A stretch of 64,000 bases of DNA from Parabacteroides acidifaciens (GCF_003363715.1 NZ_QREV01000004.1:62001-126000), one strand, 5' to 3'; numbered from the stretch's first letter, positions 51,767 through 61,297 are shown. Notes: generated from the letters alone by a model not told the origin. Numbers and translations: made by a program.

Positions 51767-53635
51767 ATGAGACAGGCCGTTTGGTTGGCAATGGCAATTA
51801 TGTTGCTGTTGCCTGCGGGAAAAGTTTACTCGGGAAATAAAAGCGAGCGCGAGAACAATACCTTGCGCATCATGAGTTATAACATTCGTAATGGCCGGGG
51901 AATGGATGATGCCGCCAATTTCCAGCGTACGGCGGATGCAATCAATAAGGCCTGTCCGGATCTGGTTGCCGTACAGGAAATCGATAGCGTGACAGGACGA
52001 AGCGGAGGAAAAGACGTCTTGCGCGAATTGGCCGGGCTGACGTTAATGCATTATGTCTATGCGCCGGCTATTGATTATGACGGCGGAAAATATGGCATCG
52101 GTATGTTGAGCAAAGAGAAACCGCTGGGTTACCGTTACCTGCCGCTTCCCGGAAGAGAGGAAGCCCGCGCACTGCTTGTCGTGGAATTTGAAAGATATAT
52201 TTATTGCTGTACGCATTTGTCGCTGACGGAGGAAGACCGGATGCTTTCACTTCCGATTATAAAGCAGGTGGCCGCTTCCACAAACAAACCTTTCTTCATA
52301 GCCGGTGACATGAATGCACATCCCGATTCGGAATTTATCCGGCAACTGCAAAAGGATTTTGTGATCCTGACCGACCCGAAGAAGCTGACTTTCCCTGCTG
52401 ATAAACCGGATGAAACGCTTGATTATATCGCAACTTATGCAAAAGATACAACCGCTTTTACCCGTATTTCAACCCGCGTACTGGATGAACCGGCAGCCTC
52501 TGATCATCGTCCTGTCGTAACCGATATCATTTTTGTGCAGCCCGCTGCCAAGATATTCCGTACGGAACCTTATTTGCAGAATCCGGTTGGAAACGGCATT
52601 ACTGTGATGTGGCAAACAACCGTCCCGACTTATAGCTGGGTGGAATATGGAACAGACAAGGAACATTTGCAGAAGGCCCGTACTATTGTCGATGGACAGG
52701 CCATTTGTAATGACCTGCAAAACAAGATCCGGTTGGATAACCTCGAGCCGGGCAAGACCTATTATTACCGTATTTGCTCCCGGGAAATCATGGTGTATCA
52801 GGCTTATAAAAAAGTATTCGGCGAGACGGCCGTATCCGATTTCTACAGCTTTACATTGCCTGCCTCCACCGATACTGATTTTACAGCTATTATCTTCAAC
52901 GACCTGCATAAACATTCGGAAACTTTGCAGGCCCTTTATAAGCAGGTGAAAGGCTTGGACTACGATTTCGTTATTTTCAACGGCGACTGCATCGACGACC
53001 CTGCCGATCACGACGAAGCGACCCGTTTCCTGAGTGAATTGAACGAAACCGTCGGCGCCAGTAAAGTGCCTGTCTTCTATATCCGTGGAAACCATGAGAT
53101 CAGAAATGCCTATTCAATCGGATTGCGCAGCCTTTTCGATTATGTAGGCGATAAAACATACGGCGCGTTCAATTGGGGAGATACCCGTATCGTGATGCTG
53201 GACTGTGGCGAAGATAAGCCGGATACGCATTGGGTTTATTACGGTTTGAACGATTTCTCGGAGCTGCGCAAAGCACAGGCCGGGTTCTTGAAGGAAGAAC
53301 TGGCTTCCGGCGCATTTAAGAAAGCGTCCAAACGTGTATTGATCCATCATATTCCTGTTTATGGGAAGGGAGAAGCGTATGACAGTTATAATCCTTGCCG
53401 GGACGAATGGGGAGCTATTTTGGAAAAGGCTCCGTTTGCTGTGAGCATCAATGCGCATACACACCGTTTTGCCTATCATCCCAAGGGAACTGTCGGCAAT
53501 AATTATCCGGTTGTAGTCGGTGGCGGCTACCGAATGGACGGGGCGACGGTTATGGTTTTACAGAAAAAAGGGAAAGAGATGACGCTCAGTGTGCTGAATG
53601 CGAAAGGTGAAACACTCCAGAAACTGAATTTATAA
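51767..53635 (+). CDS. Fusion of endonuclease/exonuclease/phosphatase and purple-acid-phosphatase-type domains
   Basis: A 622-residue secreted two-enzyme protein. A signal peptide covers residues 1-23. The EEP domain (about 33-262) has LRIMSYNIRNGRGMDD, VAVQEID with the metal Glu, GDMNAHPDS and SDHRPVV, the usual four motifs. A fibronectin-like purple-acid-phosphatase N domain (about 268-362) follows. The metallophosphatase domain (about 370-600) has IIFNDLHKH, VIFNGDCIDD, YIRGNHEIR and INAHTHRFAYH, the binuclear metal site. This could degrade phosphoesters, such as nucleic acids or sphingolipid-like headgroups, in two steps outside the cell. It lies 20 bases upstream of a purine permease, so nucleoside scavenging is possible. 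Confidence 0.9.
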   Translation: MRQAVWLAMAIMLLLPAGKVYSGNKSERENNTLRIMSYNIRNGRGMDDAANFQRTADAINKACPDLVAVQEIDSVTGRSGGKDVLRELAGLTLMHYVYAPAIDYDGGKYGIGMLSKEKPLGYRYLPLPGREEARALLVVEFERYIYCCTHLSLTEEDRMLSLPIIKQVAASTNKPFFIAGDMNAHPDSEFIRQLQKDFVILTDPKKLTFPADKPDETLDYIATYAKDTTAFTRISTRVLDEPAASDHRPVVTDIIFVQPAAKIFRTEPYLQNPVGNGITVMWQTTVPTYSWVEYGTDKEHLQKARTIVDGQAICNDLQNKIRLDNLEPGKTYYYRICSREIMVYQAYKKVFGETAVSDFYSFTLPASTDTDFTAIIFNDLHKHSETLQALYKQVKGLDYDFVIFNGDCIDDPADHDEATRFLSELNETVGASKVPVFYIRGNHEIRNAYSIGLRSLFDYVGDKTYGAFNWGDTRIVMLDCGEDKPDTHWVYYGLNDFSELRKAQAGFLKEELASGAFKKASKRVLIHHIPVYGKGEAYDSYNPCRDEWGAILEKAPFAVSINAHTHRFAYHPKGTVGNNYPVVVGGGYRMDGATVMVLQKKGKEMTLSVLNAKGETLQKLNL

Positions 53636-53654
53636 AAGACAAACAAATACAAGT

Positions 53655-54986
53655 ATGAATCTTAACTCCGATCTTATCTACGGCATAGACGACCGTCCCC
53701 CTTTTAAAGAAGCTCTGTTTGCGGCGTTGCAGCATCTGCTGGCTATTTTTGTGGCGATTATCACTCCGCCGCTTATTATTGCCGGAGCTTTAAAGTTAGA
53801 TTTGGAAACGACCGGTTTCCTGGTCTCGATGGCCCTGTTTGCTTCCGGAATTTCCACCTTTGTCCAATGCCGCCGGATCGGACCGGTCGGAGCGAAGTTG
53901 CTTTGTATCCAGGGGACGAGTTTTTCTTTTATCGGACCGATTATCTCTGCCGGATTAGCAGGCGGGTTGCCTCTTATATTCGGCGCTTGCATTGCTGCCG
54001 CTCCGATCGAGATGGTGATCAGCCGTACATTTAAGTATATGCGTTCTATTATTACGCCGCTGGTGTCCGGCATTGTGGTATTGTTGATCGGTCTGAGTCT
54101 GATTAAGGTCGGTGTCGTTTCGTGCGGCGGCGGATATAGTGCGATGGATGACGGCACGTTCGGTAGTTTCCGGAATATAGGAGTGGCGGCGACTGTCCTG
54201 TTGAGCGTACTGTTCTTTAACCGTTGCAAGAACAAATATCTCCGGATGAGTTCTATCGTGCTTGGATTATGTATCGGGTATGCGTTAGCTTATTTCCTGG
54301 GTATGGTCGACATGGCGGCGGCTTCTTCGCAAAGCCTGATGGGATTCAATATCCCGATGCCGTTCAAGTATGGGCTGGACCTGAATATCTCGGCTTTCGT
54401 GGCAATCGGCCTGGTCTATCTGATTACAGCGATTGAGGCTACGGGTGATGTTACGGCAAACTCTATGATTTCGGGGAAATCGATAGAAGGAGACAGCTAT
54501 TTGAAAAGAGTGTCGGGCGGCGTATTGGCAGATGGGGTGAATTCCTTTATCGCCGGTATCTTTAATTCCTTCCCGAATTCGATATTTGCACAAAATAACG
54601 GCATTATCCAGTTGACGGGTGTTGCCAGCCGGTATGTCGGATATTATATTGCCGGTATGTTGGTGTTACTGGGGCTGTTCCCGATCGTAGGCGTTGTCTT
54701 TTCGCTGATGCCCGATCCTGTGTTGGGCGGGGCTACCTTGTTGATGTTCGGTACGGTTGCGGCTGCCGGTATCCGCATTATCGCTTCCCAGGAGATCAAC
54801 CGGAAAGCGACTTTGGTATTGGCTGTCAGCCTTTCCCTGGGGTTAGGCGTGGAGATGATGCCGGATATCCTGAATACGGCGCCTCAAGCCATTAAGGGCA
54901 TTTTCTCTTCCGGCATTACGACCGGAGGACTTGCAGCTATTGTTGCAAATGTATTGATACGAGTAAAAGAAGATAAAACAGAATAA
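53655..54986 (+). CDS. NCS2-family xanthine/uracil permease
   Basis: A 443-residue nucleobase:cation symporter with about fourteen helices. The family signature [17 protein letters not shown] (about 314-330) and the [17 protein letters not shown] segment (about 26-42) are present. The first 20 residues are polar. NCS2 members carry xanthine, uric acid, guanine or uracil with protons. The next gene is a xanthine phosphoribosyltransferase starting 1 base after the stop, so xanthine is the likely substrate. No purine riboswitch is seen in the 20-base gap upstream. Confidence 0.95.
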   Translation: MNLNSDLIYGIDDRPPFKEALFAALQHLLAIFVAIITPPLIIAGALKLDLETTGFLVSMALFASGISTFVQCRRIGPVGAKLLCIQGTSFSFIGPIISAGLAGGLPLIFGACIAAAPIEMVISRTFKYMRSIITPLVSGIVVLLIGLSLIKVGVVSCGGGYSAMDDGTFGSFRNIGVAATVLLSVLFFNRCKNKYLRMSSIVLGLCIGYALAYFLGMVDMAAASSQSLMGFNIPMPFKYGLDLNISAFVAIGLVYLITAIEATGDVTANSMISGKSIEGDSYLKRVSGGVLADGVNSFIAGIFNSFPNSIFAQNNGIIQLTGVASRYVGYYIAGMLVLLGLFPIVGVVFSLMPDPVLGGATLLMFGTVAAAGIRIIASQEINRKATLVLAVSLSLGLGVEMMPDILNTAPQAIKGIFSSGITTGGLAAIVANVLIRVKEDKTE

Positions 54987-54987
54987 A

Positions 54988-55554
54988 ATGGAATTACTTA
55001 AACAACGTATTTTGCAGGACGGCAGATGCTATCCGGGAGGCATCCTGAAGGTTGACAGTTTTATTAACCACCAGATGGACCCTATGCTGCTTTATAAGGT
55101 GGCTGAAGAATTTATTTATCGTTTCCGGGATGCTGATATCAATAAGATCGTAACAATAGAAGCAAGCGGTATTGCCCCGGCTATCATGGTCGGATACATC
55201 ATGCATCTGCCTGTTGTCTTCATCAAGAAAAAGAAGCCGAAGACAATGGAAAATATGTTATCTACCGTTGTTCACTCGTTTACGAAGGACCGTGATTATA
55301 CAGTCTGTATCAGTAATAACTTCCTGACTCCCGACGACCGTATCCTCTTTATCGACGACTTCCTGGCGTATGGTAACGCTGCAATGGGAGTGCTCGACCT
55401 GGTGAAACAGTCCGGCGCCAAGTTGGAAGGAATGGGCTTTATTATAGAAAAGGCGTTTCAGCATGGACGCGATGTGCTGAACGAGGCGCAAGCGCGTGTC
55501 GAAAGCCTTGCTATCATCGACAGCCTGGAAGATTGTACGATTACGATCCGTTAA
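54988..55554 (+). CDS. xpt: Xanthine phosphoribosyltransferase
   Basis: A 188-residue purine-salvage enzyme that converts xanthine and PRPP to XMP. It has the type-I PRTase fold; the PRPP loop is [17 protein letters not shown] (about 113-129) and [17 protein letters not shown] (about 54-70) matches the Xpt family. Length is as in Bacillus subtilis Xpt. It follows the permease gene with a 1-base gap, so uptake and salvage are coupled. Confidence 0.95.
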   Translation: MELLKQRILQDGRCYPGGILKVDSFINHQMDPMLLYKVAEEFIYRFRDADINKIVTIEASGIAPAIMVGYIMHLPVVFIKKKKPKTMENMLSTVVHSFTKDRDYTVCISNNFLTPDDRILFIDDFLAYGNAAMGVLDLVKQSGAKLEGMGFIIEKAFQHGRDVLNEAQARVESLAIIDSLEDCTITIR

Positions 55555-55573
55555 TAAAATATCCGTCGGAAGA

Positions 55574-56098
55574 TTACGGCAGTGTGAAACGCATACATGC
55601 CGTATTCTTCATGATCGGCAATTCAAGCATCTGTTCGGGGGCGCATTTTTCCAGTCGTACTACGATGGCACGGTTGAAGCCGCCGTGCCCGATTGCCAGA
55701 ACCCGTTTTCCCGGGAACTCTTTTTTCAGGAAATCGATAAACTCTCCGGCCCTCTTATACATCGCTTCGATTGTCTCCACACTTTCAGGCAGCGTGGTGA
55801 AATCCATTTCGTCCGCCACTTTTCCGGTATAGACGCCCCAGTCCATTTCCCGGAGCAGGGGAGTGGCTACCGGTTGTAATCCTTTCTTGCGCGCGACAGC
55901 CATCGCCGTGTCGTAGCTGCGTGCCAGATCGCTGCATACGATCACATCTAACTTTTCTTTATCCAGCTTTTCGGCCAATGCCTCGGCTTGCTGTTTGCCC
56001 AGTTCCGACAGGTGGCCGGGTAGCTGGCCCTGCATGATGTGCTGTTTGTTTTCTTCCGTTTCGCCGTGACGGCTCAGGATTAATTCTATCTGTTTCAT
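55574..56098 (-). CDS. Histidine phosphatase (phosphoglycerate-mutase-like)
   Basis: A 174-residue member of the histidine phosphatase superfamily. The RHG motif is at residues 10-12 (LSRHGETEENK), with R58 region and the second His in GHGGFNRA (about 138-145). The family cleaves phosphomonoesters of sugars, alpha-ribazole or other small metabolites; the length fits CobC/phosphatase members rather than mutases. The substrate is not known. It converges with xpt. A -7 box lies 21-28 bases upstream. Confidence 0.9.
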   Translation of the reverse strand: MKQIELILSRHGETEENKQHIMQGQLPGHLSELGKQQAEALAEKLDKEKLDVIVCSDLARSYDTAMAVARKKGLQPVATPLLREMDWGVYTGKVADEMDFTTLPESVETIEAMYKRAGEFIDFLKKEFPGKRVLAIGHGGFNRAIVVRLEKCAPEQMLELPIMKNTACMRFTLP

Positions 56099-56118
56099 GA
56101 TTGTTCCTTATTTGGCGG

Positions 56119-56126
56119 CAAAGGTA
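56119..56126 (-). promoter_or_regulatory. -7 box of the histidine phosphatase gene
   Basis: The minus-strand sequence TACCTTTG fits TAnnTTTG and lies about 25 bases upstream of the start at 56098, between the gene and the tRNA terminator. Confidence 0.6.
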
Positions 56127-56129
56127 AAT

Positions 56130-56163
56130 AAAAAAAGAGAACCAATTGCTTGATTCTCTTTTA
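56130..56163 (-). terminator. Terminator after the first tRNA-fMet
   Basis: AAAAGAGAA (56133-56141) pairs with TTCTCTTTT (56154-56162). On the minus strand the stem is followed by a run of T. It ends the tRNA transcript 2 bases after the gene. Confidence 0.7.
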
Positions 56164-56164
56164 C

Positions 56165-56239
<75 letters not shown>

Positions 56240-56270
56240 ATATAGTTGCGATCATCCCTGATTGCGAGTG

Positions 56271-56278
56271 CAAAGGTA
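56271..56278 (-). promoter_or_regulatory. -7 box of tRNA-fMet copy 1
   Basis: The minus-strand sequence TACCTTTG fits TAnnTTTG. About 40 bases between it and the tRNA are nearly identical to the same region before copy 2. Confidence 0.65.
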
Positions 56279-56374
56279 CAAAAATATTCTTACAAACCAA
56301 ATTTATTTACAAATAGTTTGTAATATATTCTTGTACCCAGTCTACTGGAGCCTATGAAACAGCAATTTGACAGT

Positions 56375-56692
56375 TTATAAATCTGCTATCGATTCATGAT
56401 TACCCGTTTCGTATAACCTCAGTTTGCTCTTCAGATGATTAATTTCCTGCTGCATGGACTTGATCCGGTCCAACAGATGATGGATGGCGTCTATTCCTTC
56501 CACATTGATGGACAGGTCGTAGTACATACGGGTGTATCGTTCAACGTCGTACAGTTGGGATGCAGGCAGGTAGCTTTCTCCTTCTACGGTGTCAATCTCT
56601 ATCAGTCCGCCCTTTTCCAGCATGTAAAGGAATGACGGTTCGATATGGCATATCTGGCAGTATTCACTGACTATGATTAAATCTGTTTGCAT
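56375..56692 (-). CDS. cbpM: CbpM-type chaperone modulator (MerR-like)
   Basis: A 105-residue protein with a MerR-like winged-helix start (IIVSEYCQICHIEPSFLYMLEKGGLI, about 5-30) and a C-terminal helix or coiled coil (about 66-95, DAIHHLLDRIKSMQQEINHLKSKL). In E. coli CbpM binds the J-domain of CbpA and inhibits it. Here the gene lies 15 bases after the CbpA/DnaJ-like gene, the usual order. Confidence 0.88.
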   Translation of the reverse strand: MQTDLIIVSEYCQICHIEPSFLYMLEKGGLIEIDTVEGESYLPASQLYDVERYTRMYYDLSINVEGIDAIHHLLDRIKSMQQEINHLKSKLRLYETGNHESIADL

Positions 56693-56707
56693 AACAATCT
56701 TGTTTTT

Positions 56708-57619
56708 TTAATTAAGACTCTGTATCTCGCGGAATAGCTCTTTCTGCTTGTCCGTCAGGTTGGTCGGGATCTCGATAGAGTAGGTGACTATCAGGTCGCC
56801 AAATTTTCCGTCCTCTTTGTAAACAGGGAATCCTTTTCCTTTCAACCGCACCTTGCTGTTGTTTTGGGTTCCCGGGTTTACTTTGAGTTTTACTTTTCCG
56901 TCCATTGTCTCTACGATCTGTTCCCCGCCGAGGATCGCCGTGTAGAGGTTTAACGGAGCGGTGATGTAAAGGTCGTCGCCCACCCGCTTGAACCGGCTGT
57001 CTTCGGGAATGTGGAACGTGATGTAGAGGTCGCCTGCCGGTCCGCCGTTCACGCCCGGACCGCCCTGGCCTTTCAGTTTGATGGTCTGTCCGTTTGTAAT
57101 ACCGGCCGGGATTGTGATACGCAGGTTCTTGCCGTTTACCGTAATAATCTGCTTGTGTGTCTTGGCTGCCTCTGTCAGGGAAACCTGCAATTCTGTCGTA
57201 TAGTCCTGTCCGCGGAAGCCATGGCTGCCTCTGCTGCTGTAGCTGCTTCTGCCACCCATGCCTCCGAACATTTGCTCGAAGAAGTCGGAGAACTCGCTAC
57301 CGTCGCCTGATGTGCTCCAGTAAGTGCCGCCGCCCTGTCCGTTCTGGCTCTGATATTGGCGGTATTGTTGTTGCTGGGCTTCAAACTCGTCGGCATGTTT
57401 CCAGTTCTCTCCGTACTGGTCGTATTTCTTACGTTTCTCCGGGTCGCTCAACACCTCGTTGGCTTCATTTATTTCCTGAAACTTGCGGTGTGCATCCGGA
57501 TCATTCGGGTTCAGATCGGGATGGTATTTCCGCGCCAGCTTCTTGTATGCCTTTTTGACATCTTCCGGCGAAGCGCTCTTGTCCACTCCTAAAATCTTGT
57601 AATAATCTATATAGGCCAT
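56708..57619 (-). CDS. cbpA: CbpA/DnaJ-type co-chaperone
   Basis: A 303-residue J-protein. The J-domain (1-70) has H32-P-D in YHPDLN, the contact to DnaK. A Gly/Gln/Ser-rich linker (about 80-130, with [17 protein letters not shown]) precedes the DnaJ C-terminal substrate domain (about 135-300), e.g. [21 protein letters not shown]. No zinc-finger domain is present, so it is the type-II or CbpA class. It is transcribed just before cbpM. Upstream (57620-57955) lies the repeat copy B. Confidence 0.94.
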   Translation of the reverse strand: MAYIDYYKILGVDKSASPEDVKKAYKKLARKYHPDLNPNDPDAHRKFQEINEANEVLSDPEKRKKYDQYGENWKHADEFEAQQQQYRQYQSQNGQGGGTYWSTSGDGSEFSDFFEQMFGGMGGRSSYSSRGSHGFRGQDYTTELQVSLTEAAKTHKQIITVNGKNLRITIPAGITNGQTIKLKGQGGPGVNGGPAGDLYITFHIPEDSRFKRVGDDLYITAPLNLYTAILGGEQIVETMDGKVKLKVNPGTQNNSKVRLKGKGFPVYKEDGKFGDLIVTYSIEIPTNLTDKQKELFREIQSLN

Positions 57620-57703
57620 ATTTATATATGTTGTTAAGTCTGCTTTTTCTTTGTTTCAATACATATATAAAATAACAACAAACGTGCCAGAGAGTTCAAA
57701 CCG

Positions 57704-57894
57704 GACTTCATGTGTATGTTTGTGCCGTAGAGGAAGGAACAACCCGGCAGATAGAATGAATGATGCGGAATGTGTGGCCCCTCCATACCTGCCTGCTATT
57801 CATGTTACAGCTGTGAAACAAAAGAAATCCAGCTGTAACATAGAAGGAAGACAGTTGTGACATGGAAAGAATACAGTTGTGACATGCAATAGAG
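57704..57894. repeat. Dispersed intergenic repeat, copy B (inverted relative to copy A)
   Basis: Reverse complement of 28541-28728 with about 90 per cent identity by eye over the better part. The conserved tail comes first (about 57741-57795), then ATTCATGTTACAGCTGTG, and units ACAGTTGTGACATG spaced 22 bases apart (57851-57887). It fills most of the gap between the cbpA start and the tRNA-fMet terminator and has no coding potential. Confidence 0.85.
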
Positions 57895-57918
57895 GAGCAT
57901 AGTTAGGTGGTAATAAGA

Positions 57919-57950
57919 AAGCCTCCGGTTCAAAAGAACCGAAGGCTTTT
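57919..57950 (-). terminator. Terminator after the second tRNA-fMet
   Basis: AAGCCTCCGGTTC (57919-57931) pairs with GAACCGAAGGCTT (57936-57948) around a 4-base loop, one mismatch. On the minus strand it lies 5 bases after the tRNA and is followed by TTCTTATTA. Confidence 0.75.
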
Positions 57951-57954
57951 ATTG

Positions 57955-58026
<72 letters not shown>

Positions 58027-58058
58027 ATATAGTTGCGATCATTTCCTGATTGCGAGTG

Positions 58059-58066
58059 CAAAGGTA
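58059..58066 (-). promoter_or_regulatory. -7 box of tRNA-fMet copy 2
   Basis: The minus-strand sequence TACCTTTG fits TAnnTTTG; the region to the tRNA repeats that of copy 1. Confidence 0.65.
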
Positions 58067-58251
58067 CGGATTATTTTTAATAAAACAAACTTTCCGGGTA
58101 TTTTCTTTCGTTTTGGTCTGGAAGTAATCTCCGGGAAGGCTTTGTCTGCATAAGTTCTGTCTTATTATAAAAGGATTGGTCCATATCTCTATTATAAAGG
58201 TTTGTTTGGATAAAATGTAAACATGTTTTTGGTAGTTAATAATTTTTCCGG

Positions 58252-58259
58252 TACTTTTG
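58252..58259 (+). promoter_or_regulatory. -7 box of the TetR-fabH-fabG operon
   Basis: TACTTTTG fits TAnnTTTG. Just downstream, GCACA and TGTGC are arranged as a dyad with about a 15-base gap (58261-58284), a candidate TetR operator over the transcription start. Confidence 0.5.
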
Positions 58260-58290
58260 CGCACAGTTTTAATCAAAATGTGCAATACAA

Positions 58291-58884
58291 ATGCCGATGA
58301 CAGTTTCTAAAACACGTGAGATGTTGGTGGATGTGGCCAGACAATTGTTTGCCCGCATGGGGGTGGATAATACGACAATGAACGATATTGCACAGGCATC
58401 CAAAAAAGGAAGACGTACGCTTTACACGTACTTTAAGAGTAAGAACGAGATTTATCTGGCAGTGGTCGAATCCGAGTTGGACCAGTTGTACAAGATGCTG
58501 CAGGATGTGGCTGAGAAAGACCTTCCGGCAGATGAGAAGTTAATGACGTTTCTTTATGCCAGGCTGGATGCTGTTAAAGCGCTGGTGTTCCGTAACGGGA
58601 CGCTGAGAGCAACCTTTTTCCGTGATATATGGCGTGTAGAGAAAATCAGGAAGAACTTCGACATCCGTGAAACAGAGATGATACACGGTATTCTGGACGC
58701 CGGGGTGAAAGAAGGTATCTTTGATATGCCCGATACTGAAATTACGGCAATTGTTCTTCATCATGCCCTGAAAGGGTTGGAAGTACCGTATATACGTGGA
58801 ATCATGGGAGACAACATCAGCCAGCGGATTAAACGGAGAGATAATGTAATGAATTTAATATTCAATGGTATAAAGATAAAGTAA
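58291..58884 (+). CDS. TetR-family regulator of a fatty-acid synthesis operon
   Basis: A 197-residue repressor. The HTH (residues about 9-54) contains MLVDVARQLFARMGVDNTTMNDIAQASKKGRRTLYTYFKSKNE. The ligand domain has no recognised motif. It is the first gene of an operon with fabH, fabG and rluA, starting 14 bases before fabH, so it probably represses or senses acyl-chain supply, as FabR and FapR do in other bacteria. A second Met at 58297 could also be the start. Confidence 0.9.
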   Translation: MPMTVSKTREMLVDVARQLFARMGVDNTTMNDIAQASKKGRRTLYTYFKSKNEIYLAVVESELDQLYKMLQDVAEKDLPADEKLMTFLYARLDAVKALVFRNGTLRATFFRDIWRVEKIRKNFDIRETEMIHGILDAGVKEGIFDMPDTEITAIVLHHALKGLEVPYIRGIMGDNISQRIKRRDNVMNLIFNGIKIK

Positions 58885-58898
58885 CACAATACTGAGGA

Positions 58899-59843
58899 AT
58901 GTTTATTAATGCAACAGGGTTTTATGTGCCTGAAGAACGGGTAGATAACCAACATTTTTTAGAGTTAAACGGGCTGACAAGCGAGTGGATTGAACAACGT
59001 ACAGGAATTCGTTCCCGCTCCAAAGCAAAAGCGGAGGAAAATATTAATACGATGAGTATGGATGCTGTCCGCAATGCCCTTCCCAAATTACCGTATGACA
59101 TCACGGAAGTAGACTTGATTATATCAGCCTCTTATTCCCCTTATGATACGGTAGCGACTGCTGCCCATCTTGTCCAGCACGAATTTAATATCGAGAACGC
59201 AAAAGCACTCTATCTTTCTTCCGCCTGTTCTTCTTTCTTGAATGCGCTGGAAGTAGTGGAGGGATATTTCGCTATGGGAAAAGCAACAAAAGCATTGATT
59301 CTTTCTGCGGACAAGAACTCTGCTTATTATAATGAAACGGACCCGAAAGCCGGTCACCTCTGGGGCGATGCGGCAGCAGCTTTCTTTATTTCAAAGGAAC
59401 GTGTGTCGGATACAGACCCGGAAGTGGTGGAAGTCTTTACGCAAGGACTCGGCCATCTGGGCAAAGCTCCGGATGCCGTGCATCTCCGTCCGTGCGACGG
59501 CGGTATCATGATGCCGGAAGGACGTGATGTCTTTATCCAGGCTTGTACCTATATGCCGAAGAATGTGCTCTTCCTGTTAGAGAAGAATGGTTACACACTG
59601 GACAACCTGACTTACTTCATCGGTCATCAGGCTAATATGCGTATCATGTCCAATATAGCCAAGCAACTCGAACTGCCGGAAGAAAAGTTCCTGCATAATA
59701 TTGAAGAATTAGGCAATACCGGTTCTGTAAGTTCCGCATTGGTGTATGCTCAGAACGATCATAGTTTCAAGAAAGGCGACCTGGTGGCTATCACCGTGTT
59801 CGGCGGTGGTTATTCGGCAGGAGCCTGTCTGATTAAATGTTGA
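58899..59843 (+). CDS. fabH: Beta-ketoacyl-ACP synthase III
   Basis: A 314-residue condensing enzyme that starts fatty-acid synthesis by joining acetyl-CoA (or a branched acyl-CoA) to malonyl-ACP. The catalytic triad is C110 (LSSACSSFLNA), H243 (FIGHQANMR) and N273 (ELGNTGSVS). Length is normal. It lies 14 bases after the TetR gene and 13 bases before fabG. The substrate may be iso- or anteiso-acyl-CoA, as Bacteroidales make branched fatty acids; this is inference. Confidence 0.93.
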   Translation: MFINATGFYVPEERVDNQHFLELNGLTSEWIEQRTGIRSRSKAKAEENINTMSMDAVRNALPKLPYDITEVDLIISASYSPYDTVATAAHLVQHEFNIENAKALYLSSACSSFLNALEVVEGYFAMGKATKALILSADKNSAYYNETDPKAGHLWGDAAAAFFISKERVSDTDPEVVEVFTQGLGHLGKAPDAVHLRPCDGGIMMPEGRDVFIQACTYMPKNVLFLLEKNGYTLDNLTYFIGHQANMRIMSNIAKQLELPEEKFLHNIEELGNTGSVSSALVYAQNDHSFKKGDLVAITVFGGGYSAGACLIKC

Positions 59844-59856
59844 ATCTAAAAACGAA

Positions 59857-60609
59857 ATGAATATGAAATTATTAGAAGGAAAAGTGGCAATCATTACCGG
59901 TGCCGCACGCGGTATCGGCAAAGCTATCGCATTGAAGTTCGCAGCCGAAGGCGCAAACATTGCATTCACGGACCTGGTGATCGACGAAAACGGTCTGGCT
60001 ACCCAGAAAGAGATTGAAGCATTGGGCGTAAAAGCAAAAGGTTATGCTTCCAACGCTGCCAATTTCGAAGAAACACATAACGTGGTCGCTGAAGTGGTAA
60101 AAGACTTCGGTCGTGTTGATATTCTGGTGAATAACGCCGGTATCACGAAAGACGGCCTGATGATGCGTATGAGCGAAGGCCAGTGGGATGCTGTTATCGG
60201 TGTCAATCTGAAGTCTGCTTTCAACTTTATCCACGCTTGTACTCCGGTGATGATGAAACAGCGTTCAGGCAGTATTATCAATATGGCATCCGTTGTCGGT
60301 GTACACGGTAATGCCGGCCAGAGCAACTATTCCGCCTCCAAAGCAGGTATGATCGGTCTGGCTAAGTCTGTTGCACAGGAATTAGGTTCACGCGGCATCC
60401 GTGCCAACGCAATCGCTCCGGGCTTTATCATGACAGATATGACGGCTGCCTTGTCGGAAGAGATTAAGGCCGAGTGGGCAAAGAAGATCCCTCTGCGTCG
60501 CGGCGGTACGCCTGAAGATGTGGCTAACATCGCTACATTCCTGGCTTCCGATATGTCTTCTTACGTATCCGGCCAGGTGATCCAGGTTGACGGTGGCATG
60601 AACATGTAA
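59857..60609 (+). CDS. fabG: 3-oxoacyl-ACP reductase
   Basis: A 250-residue NADPH-dependent SDR that reduces the keto group in each fatty-acid elongation cycle. The cofactor motif is T14-G-A-A-R-G-I-G21, with NNAG at 92-95 and catalytic S145, Y158 and K162 (NYSASKAG). Length and sequence fit FabG very well. It follows fabH by 13 bases and precedes the pseudouridine synthase by 3 bases. The second Met at codon 3 is also possible. Confidence 0.96.
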   Translation: MNMKLLEGKVAIITGAARGIGKAIALKFAAEGANIAFTDLVIDENGLATQKEIEALGVKAKGYASNAANFEETHNVVAEVVKDFGRVDILVNNAGITKDGLMMRMSEGQWDAVIGVNLKSAFNFIHACTPVMMKQRSGSIINMASVVGVHGNAGQSNYSASKAGMIGLAKSVAQELGSRGIRANAIAPGFIMTDMTAALSEEIKAEWAKKIPLRRGGTPEDVANIATFLASDMSSYVSGQVIQVDGGMNM

Positions 60610-60612
60610 TAT

Positions 60613-61287
60613 ATGGAAGTTATCTACGAAGACAATCATATTATTGCGGTAAACAAGACTTGCCGCGAGATTGTACAAGGAGATAAAACCGGTGATACTC
60701 CTCTTTCAGACATGCTTAAGGCGTGGCTGAAAGAGAAGTATTGTAAACCCGGTAATGTCTTTGTAGGCGTTACGCACCGGCTGGACCGCCCGGTTAGCGG
60801 CGTCGTTTTGTTTGCCAAGACAAGCAAGGCGCTTTCCCGTCTGAATGAAATGTTTCGTGTGGGTGAGGTGAAGAAGACCTATTGGGCGATCGTCAAGAAC
60901 TGTCCGCCGGCGGAAGAAGGCGAACTGGTGAACTGGCTTGTCCGCAATGAGAAGCAAAACAAGAGTTATGCTTACAACACGAAACGGGCGGATGCCAAGA
61001 AAGCAATCCTGCACTATAAAGTAATTGCCCGCTCGGACAATTATTATCTATTGGCCATAGACCTGAAAACCGGCCGTCATCATCAGATCCGTTGCCAGCT
61101 TGCCAAAATGGGCTGTCCCATCAAAGGCGACTTGAAATATGGTTTCCCCCGTTCCAACCCTGACGGCGGTATCAGCCTGCATTCCCGCAGTGCCGAATTT
61201 ATCCATCCTGTCTCAAAAGAACCGGTCAGCATTGTTGCTCCTGTTCCGGAGGATGCGCTTTGGAAAGCGCTTACAGTTGAAAGTTGA
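60613..61287 (+). CDS. RluA-family pseudouridine synthase
   Basis: A 224-residue RNA-modifying enzyme. The catalytic Asp is in THRLDRPVSGVVLFAKT (about 53-69), the signature of the RluA/RluD class; LKTGRHHQIRCQLAKMG (about 155-171) is the second conserved block. There is no S4 domain, so it is the short form. Target uridine unknown. It is the fourth gene of the TetR-fabHG operon, an unusual neighbour for fatty-acid genes. Its stop (61285-61287) lies in the repeated word GTTGAAAGTTGA. Confidence 0.92.
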   Translation: MEVIYEDNHIIAVNKTCREIVQGDKTGDTPLSDMLKAWLKEKYCKPGNVFVGVTHRLDRPVSGVVLFAKTSKALSRLNEMFRVGEVKKTYWAIVKNCPPAEEGELVNWLVRNEKQNKSYAYNTKRADAKKAILHYKVIARSDNYYLLAIDLKTGRHHQIRCQLAKMGCPIKGDLKYGFPRSNPDGGISLHSRSAEFIHPVSKEPVSIVAPVPEDALWKALTVES

Positions 61288-61297
61288 AAACTGTAAA
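61276..61297. repeat. AGTTGAAA-type repeat carrying the rluA-type stop codon, copy 3
   Basis: CAGTTGAAAGTTGAAAACTG holds the stop TGA (61285-61287) and is itself nearly palindromic (CAGTT with AACTG). It is the third place in the window where this word carries a stop codon. Confidence 0.6.

Noticed and set aside
53636-53654. A purine riboswitch ahead of the xanthine permease and xpt
   Set aside because: The gap upstream is only 19 bases, too short for a purine aptamer, and no such structure lies inside the previous gene end that I could see.
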